Assembly (NCBI RefSeq): GCF_020618775.1
Contig: NZ_JAESVB010000004.1
Span: 310,001-374,000, forward strand
Reading direction: 5' to 3'
Origin: Acidisoma silvae
Lineage (GTDB): Bacteria; Pseudomonadota; Alphaproteobacteria; Acetobacterales; Acetobacteraceae
Length of the DNA: 64,000 bases
The translations under genes and the position numbers were made by a program. Position 1 is the stretch's first letter; each line of letters begins with the position of its first letter. Below are positions 17,957 to 26,381 of the stretch, in pieces. The notes beneath the pieces are model-generated. The model saw only the letters and a list, made by a program, of their open reading frames with translations. It ran no database searches and was not told where the DNA came from.

Positions 17957-18184
17957 TTCTTTTCAATATCCTGCAAACCCCATCGTCCCAAAATTTTGCA
18001 TCCTGATCGCCGCGTTTTGCAAAAACGTGTTGCGACCTGCGTTTCGGGAACGCTGTTCCCGCTCCAATGACCGCTCCGTTGTAGATATCGCCCGGCCCGC
18101 AGCAGCAGGATCGGTTCGCTACACGGGCGGCTTTCCCGCCAGTCTTCGAGGCTGTCAGAATTAGGGGGCGATCTCGCCAAATCG

Positions 18185-18263
18185 CGTCATGCCCGCGAAA
18201 ACGGGCATCTCCTCCCTGTCACGGCGCCTGACGCAGAAAATACCCGCTGTCGCGGGTATGACG
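18185..18263. repeat. palindromic repeat, type A, copy 2
   Basis: Left stem ATGCCCG/CGGGCAT and right stem ATACCCGC/GCGGGTAT, with a central GGCGCC and outer CGTCAT/ATGACG. A GTTTCA tail follows. The third base pair is G-C on the left and A-T on the right. Confidence 0.85.
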
Positions 18264-18411
18264 GTGTTTCAGTCCAATCCAGATAACCCCCAAATTCGCC
18301 CATGGTGCCAGTGAGTTGAGTGAGCAACAAAAGTGCGGACGCAAAGCGCGTATCCGCCTCTAAAGCTGAGGTGGGGATGCTCAAGACGCGATGCGGAGAC
18401 TTTTAAGGACG

Positions 18412-18440
18412 TTGACCAATCCCAAAAATTGTCTGAAAAT
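18412..18440 (+). promoter_or_regulatory. candidate sigma-70-type promoter of the symporter operon
   Basis: TTGACC, a 17-base spacer, then GAAAAT, in an AT-rich stretch 40 bases before the symporter start. Five of six bases match the -35 consensus and four of six the -10. Sequence-only prediction. Confidence 0.4.
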
Positions 18441-18479
18441 TAAGCGATTAATGATGGTTGGATCGGATATGCGCAAACT

Positions 18480-19994
18480 ATGATCATAACTTTCGGTTTG
18501 GTTGCCTTATTTTGTGTCGTAGTCATCGTTATTCTGCAAAGGGCGCATATATCCGACCGGTCCTTCACGGATTATGCGGTCGGCGGCCGGTCTTTCGGCC
18601 CCGTTTATCAGGCCATGTCCTTCCTCAATACCTGGTGGCCCGGCGCGACCTTTCTGTCCGCCACCGGCTTCGCCGCCTCGGCCGGCGTCATCGGCTTTTA
18701 CTCCGCCATCTATTCGCTTCTGACCGTGGTGTTGATGTATCTGCTGGCGCAGCGGGTCTGGCTCTGGGGCAAGGCCTATGATCTGCGCACGCAACCCGAT
18801 CTGCTGGTGCTGCGCTTCCGCTCGCGCTGGCTCGCCGTCATCACCTCCGTCATCGGCATCGTCTCTTCCGTGCCCTGGCTGGTGCTGGGCTTCCAGTCGC
18901 TCGGCGATCTGTTCGAGCAATTGTCGCTGGGCAAGCTGGGTTTCACGACGGCGGTGCTGATCGGTGTCGCGGTGATGGTCATCCGCCAGTTCTGGACCAT
19001 CCGCATGGGCATGCGCGGGGTCATCATTTCCGATCTGTTCCAGGGCATCGTCGCCTATATCGGCGGCACGCTGCTGCTGCTTGGCCTGGTCGCCTGGCTG
19101 GTCTGGGGCAAGGGCATTACGCTCGGCTCGGTCAGCGCGGCGCATTTCGGCCTGCCCGGTCTTGGATCGGCGCAAGGGCCGCTCTACGTCTTTGCCATTC
19201 TCTTCACCGGCGCGCTCGGCGGCTGGTGCTGGCCCAGCATCTTCATCCGCCTCTATACGGCGGACAGCGTGAAGACGGTGCTGAAGGCCGGCGCCATCGG
19301 CGCGCCGCTGTCGGTGATTTTCGCGCTCGCCCTTGGCGTGCTGGGCCTGCTGGCAAGCCCGCTGCCGGAGATTACCGCCCATCCCGATATGATGTGGTTC
19401 ACCATCGCCCATCTGGCCGGCGGCCCGGTGCTGCTGGGCCTGGCCGGCGTCGTCGTGCTGGCCGCCACCATGGGCAATGTCGACGGCAATATTCAGGCGA
19501 TGGGCGCCCAGGTTTCCAACGATATCGTGGGTGGCTTCAAGCCGCTCGGCTACAAAAGCTCGATGATCATCGCCAAGGTCAGCATGGCGGTGGTGACGGT
19601 GATTTCGGCCTGGATTTCCTGCTACCACGTGCCGCATCTGTTTGAGCTGGCAATCCTCGCCTATCAGGGCATCATCCAGATCGCCGTGCCGCTGTATCTC
19701 GGCATCTTCTGGAAGCGCGGCAATGCGGCCGGTGCCATTACCGGCATGGTGGTGGGCTTCATCGTCGCCGTCTGCCTGCAACTCGGCTGGCTGGGCAGCA
19801 TGACCTGGGCCTACGGCCTGACCTCGGGTGCGGTCGGCATCGCCGTCAACCTGCTCATCTACGTGGCCGCCGCCTATCTTATTCCCATGAAGGCTGCCGA
19901 ACGCGCGCGGGTGAATGCGATTTTCGCCGCGACCGACGGCGATGCGGCGGGCCTGCCGGTTTCGGACAGCGTTCTTGCGGGAGCAGTGAAATGA
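18480..19994 (+). CDS. sodium:solute symporter (SSS family)
   Basis: A 504-residue inner-membrane transporter with about 13 hydrophobic segments. SSS features include the N-terminal DYAVGGRSFGPVYQAMSFL and the core GATFLSATGFAASAG, both typical of the sodium-binding LeuT-fold symporters. It overlaps the next small gene by 4 bases, and a peptidase follows. The DUF3311 partner plus a downstream M20 hydrolase suggest uptake of an amide or N-acyl amino acid that is cleaved inside; the substrate is inferred only from that context. Confidence 0.88.
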   Translation: MIITFGLVALFCVVVIVILQRAHISDRSFTDYAVGGRSFGPVYQAMSFLNTWWPGATFLSATGFAASAGVIGFYSAIYSLLTVVLMYLLAQRVWLWGKAYDLRTQPDLLVLRFRSRWLAVITSVIGIVSSVPWLVLGFQSLGDLFEQLSLGKLGFTTAVLIGVAVMVIRQFWTIRMGMRGVIISDLFQGIVAYIGGTLLLLGLVAWLVWGKGITLGSVSAAHFGLPGLGSAQGPLYVFAILFTGALGGWCWPSIFIRLYTADSVKTVLKAGAIGAPLSVIFALALGVLGLLASPLPEITAHPDMMWFTIAHLAGGPVLLGLAGVVVLAATMGNVDGNIQAMGAQVSNDIVGGFKPLGYKSSMIIAKVSMAVVTVISAWISCYHVPHLFELAILAYQGIIQIAVPLYLGIFWKRGNAAGAITGMVVGFIVAVCLQLGWLGSMTWAYGLTSGAVGIAVNLLIYVAAAYLIPMKAAERARVNAIFAATDGDAAGLPVSDSVLAGAVK

Positions 19995-20215
19995 CACAGA
20001 AAACCGTGCGGCCGCGGTCGCGCCTGGTGCCGATCTGGTTCGCCCTCGATGCGATCCTGGCGCTGCTGCCCCCGATTCATTGGGCGATCACCCCGCATTC
20101 GCCCTGGATCGCGGATATGCCGCTGGGGCTGATCTATATGGGCGGCCTGCCCATCATCATCGCCGCCAGCATCGTTTACGCCTATTGGGATGATGTATCC
20201 CGAGGAGCCTTCTGA
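19991..20215 (+). CDS. DUF3311-type small membrane protein
   Basis: A 74-residue protein with two hydrophobic segments (IWFALDAILALLPPIHW and LGLIYMGGLPIIIAASIVY). Small proteins like this of the DUF3311 family are found directly next to SSS symporters and are assumed to be accessory subunits. Its start overlaps the symporter stop (ATGA), so the two are coupled, and it ends 2 bases before the peptidase start. Confidence 0.8.
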   Translation: MTQKTVRPRSRLVPIWFALDAILALLPPIHWAITPHSPWIADMPLGLIYMGGLPIIIAASIVYAYWDDVSRGAF

Positions 20216-20217
20216 CC

Positions 20218-21516
20218 ATGACGTCCTTGCTCGATCCCGCCATCGCCCAGCGCATCAAGGCAGCCGTGGACGCTGGTTTTGACGCCCAGCTGGCCGATAC
20301 CGCCGCCCTCGTCGCCATTCCGAGCACGCGCGGCGCCGAAAGCCCGGCCCAGGATCTGATGGCCGATCTCATGCGCGCACGCGGCTATGCGATGGATGAC
20401 TGGACGATCGCCATGGAGGATCTGAAGGATCTGCCGGATTGCGGCGTCATCCAGCATGATTTCTCCCGCGCCCGCACCGTCGTCGGCACCTATCATCCGC
20501 CGGCCGTCACCGGCCGCTCTCTGATCCTCCAGGGCCATTGCGATGTGGTGCCGACCGGCCCCTTGAGCATGTGGGAGACCGGTCCCTTCACGCCCGTCAT
20601 CAAGGACGGCTGGATGTATGGCCGGGGTGCCGCCGATATGAAATCCGGCACCATCGCCGCGCTTTATGCGCTGGACGCCATCCGCGCGGCCGGGCTTGCC
20701 CCCGGCGGACGCATCCATCTGCAATCGGTGATCGAGGAGGAAAGCACCGGCGTCGGCGCGCTGTCCACCTTGCAGCGCGGCTACCGGGCCGATTGCGCCC
20801 TGCTGCCGGAACCGACCGACCAGGCCTTCAACGGCGTCTGCGTCGGCGTCATCTGGTTCCGCCTGAAAGTCAGCGGCGAGCCGACCCATGTGGCCGTGGC
20901 GGGTGAGGGGTCCAACGCCATTCGCGCGGCCTTCAATGTCATCCAGGCGCTGGAAGGGCTGGAGCGCGACTGGAACGAGCGCGCCAAAAGCGACCCCTAT
21001 TACGGGGCGATGGACCATCCCATCAATTTCAACCCCGGCATCATCAAGGGCGGCGACTGGGCGTCCTCGGTGCCGGCCTGGTGCGATATCGACTGCCGCA
21101 TCGCCGTTCTGCCGGGCTGGAACGTGGATGACTGCCGGCGGGAGATCGAGGCCTGCGTCGCGGCTGCCGCCAAGACGCATAGTTTCCTCGCCAATAACCC
21201 GCCCCGCGTCGAATGGTCGGGCTATCTGTCCCACGGCTATGCCCTGGCGCCGAACCCGGAGATCGAGACGCTGATCCAGGCCGCGCATGAGGCGAGCAGC
21301 GAGCAGCCCTTCGCGCATCGCTATTCCACGGCGCTCAACGACGCCCGGTTTTATTCATTGTATTATGACATTCCGGCCTTCTGCTACGGCCCGCATGGCG
21401 AAAAGATCCATGGCTTTAACGAGCGCGTCAGCCTGCAATCCCTGCGCGAAACCACCAAAGCCATCGCCCTCTTCATCGCCGGCTGGTGCGGGGTAGAGGC
21501 GCTGCCGGCCGCATAG
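20218..21516 (+). CDS. M20-family ArgE/DapE-type metallohydrolase
   Basis: A 432-residue cytoplasmic amidohydrolase of the ArgE/DapE deacylase group. The metal ligands are seen in order: His and Asp of LQGHCDVVP, Asp of GRGAADMKSG, Glu-Glu of VIEEES, Glu of LPEPTD, and a C-terminal His in KIHGFNERV. The dimerisation domain sits in the middle. It is the third gene of the symporter operon, so it probably processes the imported compound. The substrate is unknown. Confidence 0.88.
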   Translation: MTSLLDPAIAQRIKAAVDAGFDAQLADTAALVAIPSTRGAESPAQDLMADLMRARGYAMDDWTIAMEDLKDLPDCGVIQHDFSRARTVVGTYHPPAVTGRSLILQGHCDVVPTGPLSMWETGPFTPVIKDGWMYGRGAADMKSGTIAALYALDAIRAAGLAPGGRIHLQSVIEEESTGVGALSTLQRGYRADCALLPEPTDQAFNGVCVGVIWFRLKVSGEPTHVAVAGEGSNAIRAAFNVIQALEGLERDWNERAKSDPYYGAMDHPINFNPGIIKGGDWASSVPAWCDIDCRIAVLPGWNVDDCRREIEACVAAAAKTHSFLANNPPRVEWSGYLSHGYALAPNPEIETLIQAAHEASSEQPFAHRYSTALNDARFYSLYYDIPAFCYGPHGEKIHGFNERVSLQSLRETTKAIALFIAGWCGVEALPAA

Positions 21517-21610
21517 CGTCCAGCTTGGCCTGGCCACAGCGGCGGGCAGGGGTTTCCTTGTCCGCCCAAACGCGCGAAGCTCTGCTCAAAGTTTGCGGAG
21601 AGGCGTTCCC

Positions 21611-21811
21611 ATGGGCCAAGACGAGAAACTCCCGAAAAATCCGGCATTGCTGAAAAAATGGCGTTTCGCGGCCGATAAGAAGGGCGCGGGCGGCGAAGCC
21701 CGCTACTGGTGGTCCGATGGGTCCAGGACCGAGGAACGGGTCGAATCCCATCTGGATGCGGTGGCGCGGTTGAAAGACCTTCAGGACAAGGGCGCCGTGA
21801 AGCCCTGCTAG
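21611..21811 (+). CDS. small hypothetical protein
   Basis: A 66-residue charged protein (many Lys, Asp, Glu and Arg) with a central aromatic patch ARYWWSDGSRTEE. GGAGAGG lies 7 bases before ATG 21611, which favours this start over one 18 bases upstream. No domain recognised. It lies between the M20 hydrolase and the dienelactone hydrolase on the same strand, 21 bases before the latter. Confidence 0.65.
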   Translation: MGQDEKLPKNPALLKKWRFAADKKGAGGEARYWWSDGSRTEERVESHLDAVARLKDLQDKGAVKPC

Positions 21812-21832
21812 GTCACGGGGCGAGGGAATAGA

Positions 21833-22579
21833 ATGCCGTCTGAAACCGTAACCATAAGCACGCGCGACGGTGCGTGTTCGGCCCATGTGCTGACGCCTGC
21901 GGGCGCGGGGCCTTGGCCCGCCATCATCTTCTATATGGATGCCGGCGGCATCCGGCCCGGCGCCATCGCCATGGCGCAGCAATTGGCGGATTTCGGCTAT
22001 GTCGTGCTGCTGCCCGACCTGTTCTATCGCTTTGGCCCCTACGACACGATCGTGCCGAGGGAACTGTTCAAGGGCGACTACATGGCGGTGATCGGCCCGC
22101 TGATGGCCACAACCGGCAATGACAAGGCAGCCGAGGATACCGCCGCTTTCCTGGATTACCTGGATAGACGGGACGACGTGTCGGGGCCTGAATGCGGCGC
22201 CGTGGGTTTCTGCATGGGCGGCGGCATGGCGATTACGGCGGCCGGCACCTATCCCGGGCGTTTCGCGGCCGTCGCCAGCTTCCATGGCGGCAATCTGGCG
22301 ACAGACGCGCCGACCAGCCCGCATCTGATCGCAAAGCGCCTGACGGCTGAGGTCTATATTGCCGGGGCCGATCAGGACGGGCTTTATCCGCCGGATATGG
22401 CGGCGCGGCTGGTAGCGGCTTTGACGGCCGCCGGCGTCACCTTCCGCGCGGAAATCTATACCGGCGCCCATCATGGCTGGATGAAGCCGGATTTTCCGGT
22501 CTATGACCCAGCCGCCGCCGCGCGCGGCTGGGGCGAGATGAAGGCCCTGTTCGCCCGCAATCTGGCCGGCAAAGGCTAA
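21833..22579 (+). CDS. dienelactone hydrolase-family protein
   Basis: A 248-residue alpha/beta hydrolase. The nucleophile is Cys127 in GFCMGGG, the DLH-family variant of the serine elbow; the Asp of GADQDGLYP and the His of GAHHGW complete the triad. Dienelactone hydrolases open lactones in aromatic degradation, but many homologues act on other esters and no aromatic pathway genes are nearby. It converges with the antitoxin-like gene, overlapping it by 4 bases. Confidence 0.85.
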   Translation: MPSETVTISTRDGACSAHVLTPAGAGPWPAIIFYMDAGGIRPGAIAMAQQLADFGYVVLLPDLFYRFGPYDTIVPRELFKGDYMAVIGPLMATTGNDKAAEDTAAFLDYLDRRDDVSGPECGAVGFCMGGGMAITAAGTYPGRFAAVASFHGGNLATDAPTSPHLIAKRLTAEVYIAGADQDGLYPPDMAARLVAALTAAGVTFRAEIYTGAHHGWMKPDFPVYDPAAAARGWGEMKALFARNLAGKG

Positions 22580-22935
22580 ACGGCGGCCGGCTGCGCCTCG
22601 GCGAAAGGCATGTCGAGCGCGGCCATGGAAAAATGCTCGTCCGTCAAAGGCAGGTCCGTCACATCCAGGCCCAGCGCGGATGCGGCATCGGTGATGTTGG
22701 CAAAGGACAGATCGCCCTGGCCGGCAAGGGTCTCGCGCAGGTCCGCGACGGTCAGGCCGGTGGCGCTCGCCAGTTGAATGATGCCGCGCGCCCGCAGGAT
22801 GGTGCCGATGGCCTTGGTGATGAAGACGGTATCGCCGGCACTTTCGTGCAGCGCCGTCTCCCAGAAATGCGCGATATCATCTTCGGACTGCAAAAAGTCG
22901 GCTGAGTCCCAAAAGCGCAAGTCCAGGCGATCCAT
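22576..22935 (-). CDS. HI1420-type putative addiction-module antidote protein (orphan)
   Basis: A 119-residue protein resembling the HI1420 putative antidote family: a short N-terminal arm (RFWDSADFLQSEDDIAHFWETAL), then a helix-turn-helix (AIGTILRARGIIQLASATGLTVADLRETLAG) and a final GDLSFANITDAASALGLDV. GAGAGGA 5 bases before ATG 22935 supports this start; the frame is open upstream. No HI1419/RelE-type toxin lies beside it: the neighbours are a hydrolase and a metal transporter. It may be an orphan antitoxin or a repurposed regulator. Confidence 0.78.
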   Translation of the reverse strand: MDRLDLRFWDSADFLQSEDDIAHFWETALHESAGDTVFITKAIGTILRARGIIQLASATGLTVADLRETLAGQGDLSFANITDAASALGLDVTDLPLTDEHFSMAALDMPFAEAQPAAV

Positions 22936-23120
22936 GGCAGTCCTCTCCACGCGAGTTATGAGTGAAAGTCCACTAGTGGCCATACGTCGCAGCCGCGCCG
23001 GCGGATGCGAAAAACCCGGCAGGTGACTGCAAATCTTCATCCTTGGCCGCAAGGCGGAGGCGTAAGAGCGGCCTCCATCGCCGGGCTAAGGCCCGGTCCA
23101 AAGGTTTGGGGGAGGCAGAT

Positions 23121-24107
23121 TTGGCCGATAAGGTTGGTGAACGCGGCCTGGTCTGCGGCTACAGCATCGATGCCGGCGGCAATATGAATGCCCTGGCCGA
23201 GGCCGATATCGACCGGAGTGTCACATCAACCGACGCGCTGGTCTGGCTGCATTTCGATCATGCAGACCCCGGCGCTCGCGCCTGGATCGCGCAATGCGCG
23301 GAGATTCCGGACCAGGCCAAAACCGTGCTGCTGAGCGCTGATTCCCATATGCGGATCGAAGCGGTGGGCGCGGGACTTTGCGGCGTGATCGGCGATCTGC
23401 ATCATGAATTCGCGACGCAGTCGGAGCAGCTGGACGTTCTGCGGCTCTATCTCGACAATCACCGGCTGATCAGCGTCAGGCACCGGCCGCTGGCCGCGAT
23501 CGAAAAGCTGCGCCGGACCGTCAGCGAAGGTCTGCATGACGGGCGGCCCGTGGTGCTGGTCGTCAAGTTTCTGCACCATGTCACGGATACGCTGAGCGAT
23601 CTCATTCTCAGCCTGGTCGATAGTGTCGATGAGGTCGAGGACGCGATCCTGGACGGCAAGGCGACCGGCCATTCGGAAGAACTGGGGCGCATCCGCCGGC
23701 TGGGCGCCCGGCTGCGGCGGCATATGGTGCCGCAGCAGCATGCGCTGCTGAATCTTCTCTCGCGCCTGCCGAGCTGGATCGACGGGCCTGACGCGGCCAA
23801 GCTGCGCAATGCCATCGAGGCGCTGGGCGCGCTCGGCCATGACCTCGATCTGGTGCAGGAGCGGGCCAGGCTGCTGCAGGAACAGGCGTCGAACCGGCTG
23901 ATGGAAGCGACCAACCGCAACCTATACATCCTCTCCATCGTCACGGCGGTGTTTCTGCCCATCACCCTGATCACGGGCATGTTCGGCATGAATCTGGGCG
24001 GCCTGCCCTGGCTGCAAAGCCATTACGGCTTCTGGTATGGCGTCGCGCTGATGGGATGCACCGTGCTCGTGACCTTCGGGCTCCTCCGGAAAGGCAAAAT
24101 CCTTTAG
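23121..24107 (+). CDS. CorA/ZntB-family metal ion transporter
   Basis: A 328-residue inner-membrane channel of the CorA superfamily, nearer ZntB in form. A large cytoplasmic alpha/beta funnel is followed by two C-terminal helices; the pore signature GMN is in LITGMFGMNLGGLP. Family members carry Mg, Zn or Co. TTG at 23121 is chosen because GGGGGAGG ends 5 bases upstream, inside a longer open frame. The two transmembrane segments are NLYILSIVTAVFLPITLI and FWYGVALMGCTVLVTFGLL. Confidence 0.87.
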   Translation: MADKVGERGLVCGYSIDAGGNMNALAEADIDRSVTSTDALVWLHFDHADPGARAWIAQCAEIPDQAKTVLLSADSHMRIEAVGAGLCGVIGDLHHEFATQSEQLDVLRLYLDNHRLISVRHRPLAAIEKLRRTVSEGLHDGRPVVLVVKFLHHVTDTLSDLILSLVDSVDEVEDAILDGKATGHSEELGRIRRLGARLRRHMVPQQHALLNLLSRLPSWIDGPDAAKLRNAIEALGALGHDLDLVQERARLLQEQASNRLMEATNRNLYILSIVTAVFLPITLITGMFGMNLGGLPWLQSHYGFWYGVALMGCTVLVTFGLLRKGKIL

Positions 24108-24158
24108 GACAAAACGAGGCGGGTTCGCGGCAAGACGCGGCAGGGAGACTGAGACTTT

Positions 24159-24833
24159 ATGCGTGCTATGGCTTTGGCTATCTGTGTCGGCCTCGCGGCC
24201 TTTTCGTCTTCGGCCCAGGCCTATGCGCCGCAATCGGGCAACGGCCAAACCTATATGGCGACGCGCGCCGGCCTGCATAACGCGACGCTGCTGATCGTGC
24301 GTCATGGCGAAAAGGACGGGCTGGGCGCCGGGCTCAGCGCCGCCGGCACCATGCGGGCCGTCCAATACGCCCGCTATTTCCAGACCTTCAAATTGGACGG
24401 AAAGCCGCTTCAGATCGACGCGCTGGTGGCCTCGGAAGATTCCCGGAAAAGCGAAAGGCCGCGTCTGACGCTGGAGCCTTTCAGCCAAACCTCCAAGCTC
24501 GTCATCTATCAGCCGAGCCCGTCGCATGAAGTGCGGGATCTGGTCTCCTGGCTCAAGCAGCGCCCGGCCGGCCAAAATGTGCTGATATCCTGGCACCATA
24601 CCAAAATCCCGGCGCTATTGGCGGCTTTGAAACTGCCGCCCGCCACGCTTTTGCCAAAAGGCAAATGGCCGAACGATGCCTTCGACTGGGTTCTGGTTTT
24701 GCGCTTCGACGACAAGGGCCATCCGATTGCGCGCGCGTCCCATCTGATCACCGAGCCCGACCGCGTCAATGATCCGGTATGGTCGACGATGGGTCATCCC
24801 GTCATCAGCCCTTTGGGCGCGGTTAAACAATAG
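24159..24833 (+). CDS. exported histidine phosphatase-superfamily protein
   Basis: A 224-residue protein with a signal peptide (ALAICVGLAAFSSSAQA). The phosphohistidine site RHGEK has the catalytic His at residue 49. The second His is in ISWHHTKIP. The usual arginine after the first strand is in a variant setting (SEDSRKSERPRL). This is a branch of the phosphoglycerate mutase-like fold that acts as a periplasmic phosphatase; the natural substrate is unknown. It follows the metal transporter by 51 bases on the same strand. Confidence 0.78.
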   Translation: MRAMALAICVGLAAFSSSAQAYAPQSGNGQTYMATRAGLHNATLLIVRHGEKDGLGAGLSAAGTMRAVQYARYFQTFKLDGKPLQIDALVASEDSRKSERPRLTLEPFSQTSKLVIYQPSPSHEVRDLVSWLKQRPAGQNVLISWHHTKIPALLAALKLPPATLLPKGKWPNDAFDWVLVLRFDDKGHPIARASHLITEPDRVNDPVWSTMGHPVISPLGAVKQ

Positions 24834-24859
24834 AGCCTCTATCGGGAAGGTTGAAGCAC

Positions 24860-24945
24860 CGTCATCCCCGCGCATGCGGGGATCTTCTCTTTATGGCTAT
24901 GGCGCCTCGACGATGAGAAGATGCCCGCTTTCGCGGGCATGACGG
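24860..24945. repeat. palindromic repeat, type A, copy 3
   Basis: Left stem ATCCCCGC/GCGGGGAT (third pair C-G) and right stem ATGCCCGC/GCGGGCAT (third pair G-C), with a central GGCGCC and an ATCTTCT...AGAAGAT pairing between the hairpins. It sits between convergent genes and could serve as a shared 3'-end structure. Confidence 0.88.
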
Positions 24946-24975
24946 TTAGAGTGACGCCGAATATGCCGATAAAAT

Positions 24976-25803
24976 CTACACATACCCAAAACGCTGCATG
25001 ACGGCAGCGTGGTCGCGTTCGATGCGCGCGGCCTGCGCTGTCGTCAGCACCTCGCGCCAGGCGCCGCTGCGGCCCTGCCGGAAAAAGACATCTTGTGACT
25101 GCGCCGGCTGCTCGACAAAGCCATGCGCCTCTTCCTGACGGCGCAATTCGGAAAACGCGCTATGGGCGATGGCGCGTGTCAGCCGCTCGGGCAAAGGCTC
25201 CTGTCCCAGAAAGCGGATAACGGAAGCGAAGGCGCCAGCGGGATCGGCGATCAGATCCTCATAGCGCAGAACATGCAGGGTCGGATGCGGCTGTCTGGTC
25301 CAGAAATGCACATGGCCCGACCAGGTCGCCAGACGGACATAGACCGTGCTGTCCGTGCCGCCGGTCGCGGCTTGCGGGTCGTTCATGAAAGCGATGGTGC
25401 GGTCCAGCGAAAGGCCCAGATGACGACTGAAGGAAATAGCGACGTCGCGCGGGTCGCGTAGAATATAGATCGCGCCACCCGTCACCGCCTTGGTGATCAA
25501 CTGCACGCCGTCCACCACCAGTTGCGCATTATGGGTTTTGACGAAGGCGAGGCCGGGCTGCGCGTCGGCAATCGCCTGATGCACGCGCGGGCGCATGGCC
25601 TGCACGTCGCGGATCGTATAGCGCGATGCCGGACGCGGATCGAAAACCTGATAGCGGCTGGCGGCGGCTTCCCCCGTTGACAGGTCCATCAGCCGGTTGA
25701 TGTCGTATGGTACCGCACTGTCGGCGATGTAATTATGCAGGAAGGCGCGCAGCCAGGTGCTGCCCGATTTGGGATAGGAGGCAATCCAGGCGATCTTGCC
25801 CAT
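24976..25803 (-). CDS. sulfotransferase
   Basis: A 275-residue sulfotransferase. It opens with IASYPKSGSTWLRAFLHN, the 5'-phosphosulfate-binding loop of PAPS-dependent enzymes, and keeps the 3'-phosphate site ILRDPRDVAISFSRH. It would move sulfate from PAPS to a small molecule, lipid or glycan; the acceptor is unknown. The frame stays open upstream, but 25803 places the signature at the true N-terminus as in the family. It follows a small hypothetical gene by 11 bases. Confidence 0.88.
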   Translation of the reverse strand: MGKIAWIASYPKSGSTWLRAFLHNYIADSAVPYDINRLMDLSTGEAAASRYQVFDPRPASRYTIRDVQAMRPRVHQAIADAQPGLAFVKTHNAQLVVDGVQLITKAVTGGAIYILRDPRDVAISFSRHLGLSLDRTIAFMNDPQAATGGTDSTVYVRLATWSGHVHFWTRQPHPTLHVLRYEDLIADPAGAFASVIRFLGQEPLPERLTRAIAHSAFSELRRQEEAHGFVEQPAQSQDVFFRQGRSGAWREVLTTAQAARIERDHAAVMQRFGYV

Positions 25804-25814
25804 GGGCCAGCCGG

Positions 25815-26108
25815 TCAGGCGTGTTGGCGGCGGGTGATTTCGTCGAAGAGATCGACGACTTCCTGCGCGATGCGGCCCAGTTCGAAATCCCACCACTGTT
25901 CCAGCGCGACATCGCGGCGGCCTTCGGGGGCCACTTCCTCGCGCAAGGTGATGAACCGGTCCCACAGATCGGGCCAGGGCATCTGATCCTGCCGCAGCAC
26001 CAGCAGATCCGGCACCAGAGCCAGGCGCAGCCGCACCTTTAAGGTGCCGGTACCGGAGGCGAGGACGCGGGTCGCCGTCAGGAACTTCTCGCGGGTCTCG
26101 TTCGCCAT
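25815..26108 (-). CDS. small hypothetical protein upstream of the sulfotransferase
   Basis: A 97-residue protein of mixed charge with no signal peptide, MANETREKFLTATRVL at the start and a helical C-terminus (FELGRIAQEVVDLFDEI). A GAGG lies about 10 bases before 26108. No domain recognised. The 11-base spacing to the sulfotransferase suggests co-transcription, perhaps as a partner protein, but nothing in its sequence says so directly. Confidence 0.6.
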   Translation of the reverse strand: MANETREKFLTATRVLASGTGTLKVRLRLALVPDLLVLRQDQMPWPDLWDRFITLREEVAPEGRRDVALEQWWDFELGRIAQEVVDLFDEITRRQHA

Positions 26109-26345
26109 CCTCGTCAGCCTCAAGCCGTGGAATGAGGGCAATTTGCCCTACGGGCGGGAAGGTTAAGCGGTTTGCCGGCCCACGCGCCATAGGGCTGGAC
26201 GCATAGGTCGGAAAGCCCAGCGCAGGGCCATGACGGCCGGCCGCTGAGAGACCGGATGAGGGAATAGTTCTAGCCATCTGAAATCCTTGAACCTGGCGTA
26301 AATGGCATCAGGCCCTGTCCAGATAGGGCTTTCCATCGGTCAAAT

Positions 26346-26360
26346 GTTCACGTTATGTTC
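26346..26360 (+). promoter_or_regulatory. LexA (SOS) box, alphaproteobacterial type
   Basis: GTTC, seven bases (ACGTTAT), GTTC: an exact match to the direct-repeat LexA operator of Alphaproteobacteria. It ends 21 bases before the imuA start codon, where it would overlap the promoter. SOS control of imuA-imuB is known in related bacteria. Confidence 0.88.
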
Positions 26361-26381
26361 CTTATCTGATGAGGCCATAGC

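Larger units (their letters stand above)
17957..18479. other. intergenic region tRNA-Pro to symporter
   Basis: A 523-base gap. It holds a type A repeat (18185-18263), a GGCTGTCAG sequence near 18150 that is the inverse of the CCTGACAG tail of other repeat copies, and a candidate promoter just before the symporter. The rest has no gene I can support; a minus-strand frame through it is an antisense-tRNA artefact. Confidence 0.6.

Noticed and set aside
17695-18180. A 161-codon minus-strand frame across tRNA-Pro with the phrase SGGIRTHDPQSPRL
   Set aside because: This is the well-known spurious translation antisense to a tRNA gene; the frame has no other domain and crosses the real tRNA.
17880-18479. 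Integrative element at tRNA-Pro
   Set aside because: No integrase gene, no second copy of the tRNA 3' end within the window, and the downstream genes look like ordinary chromosome.
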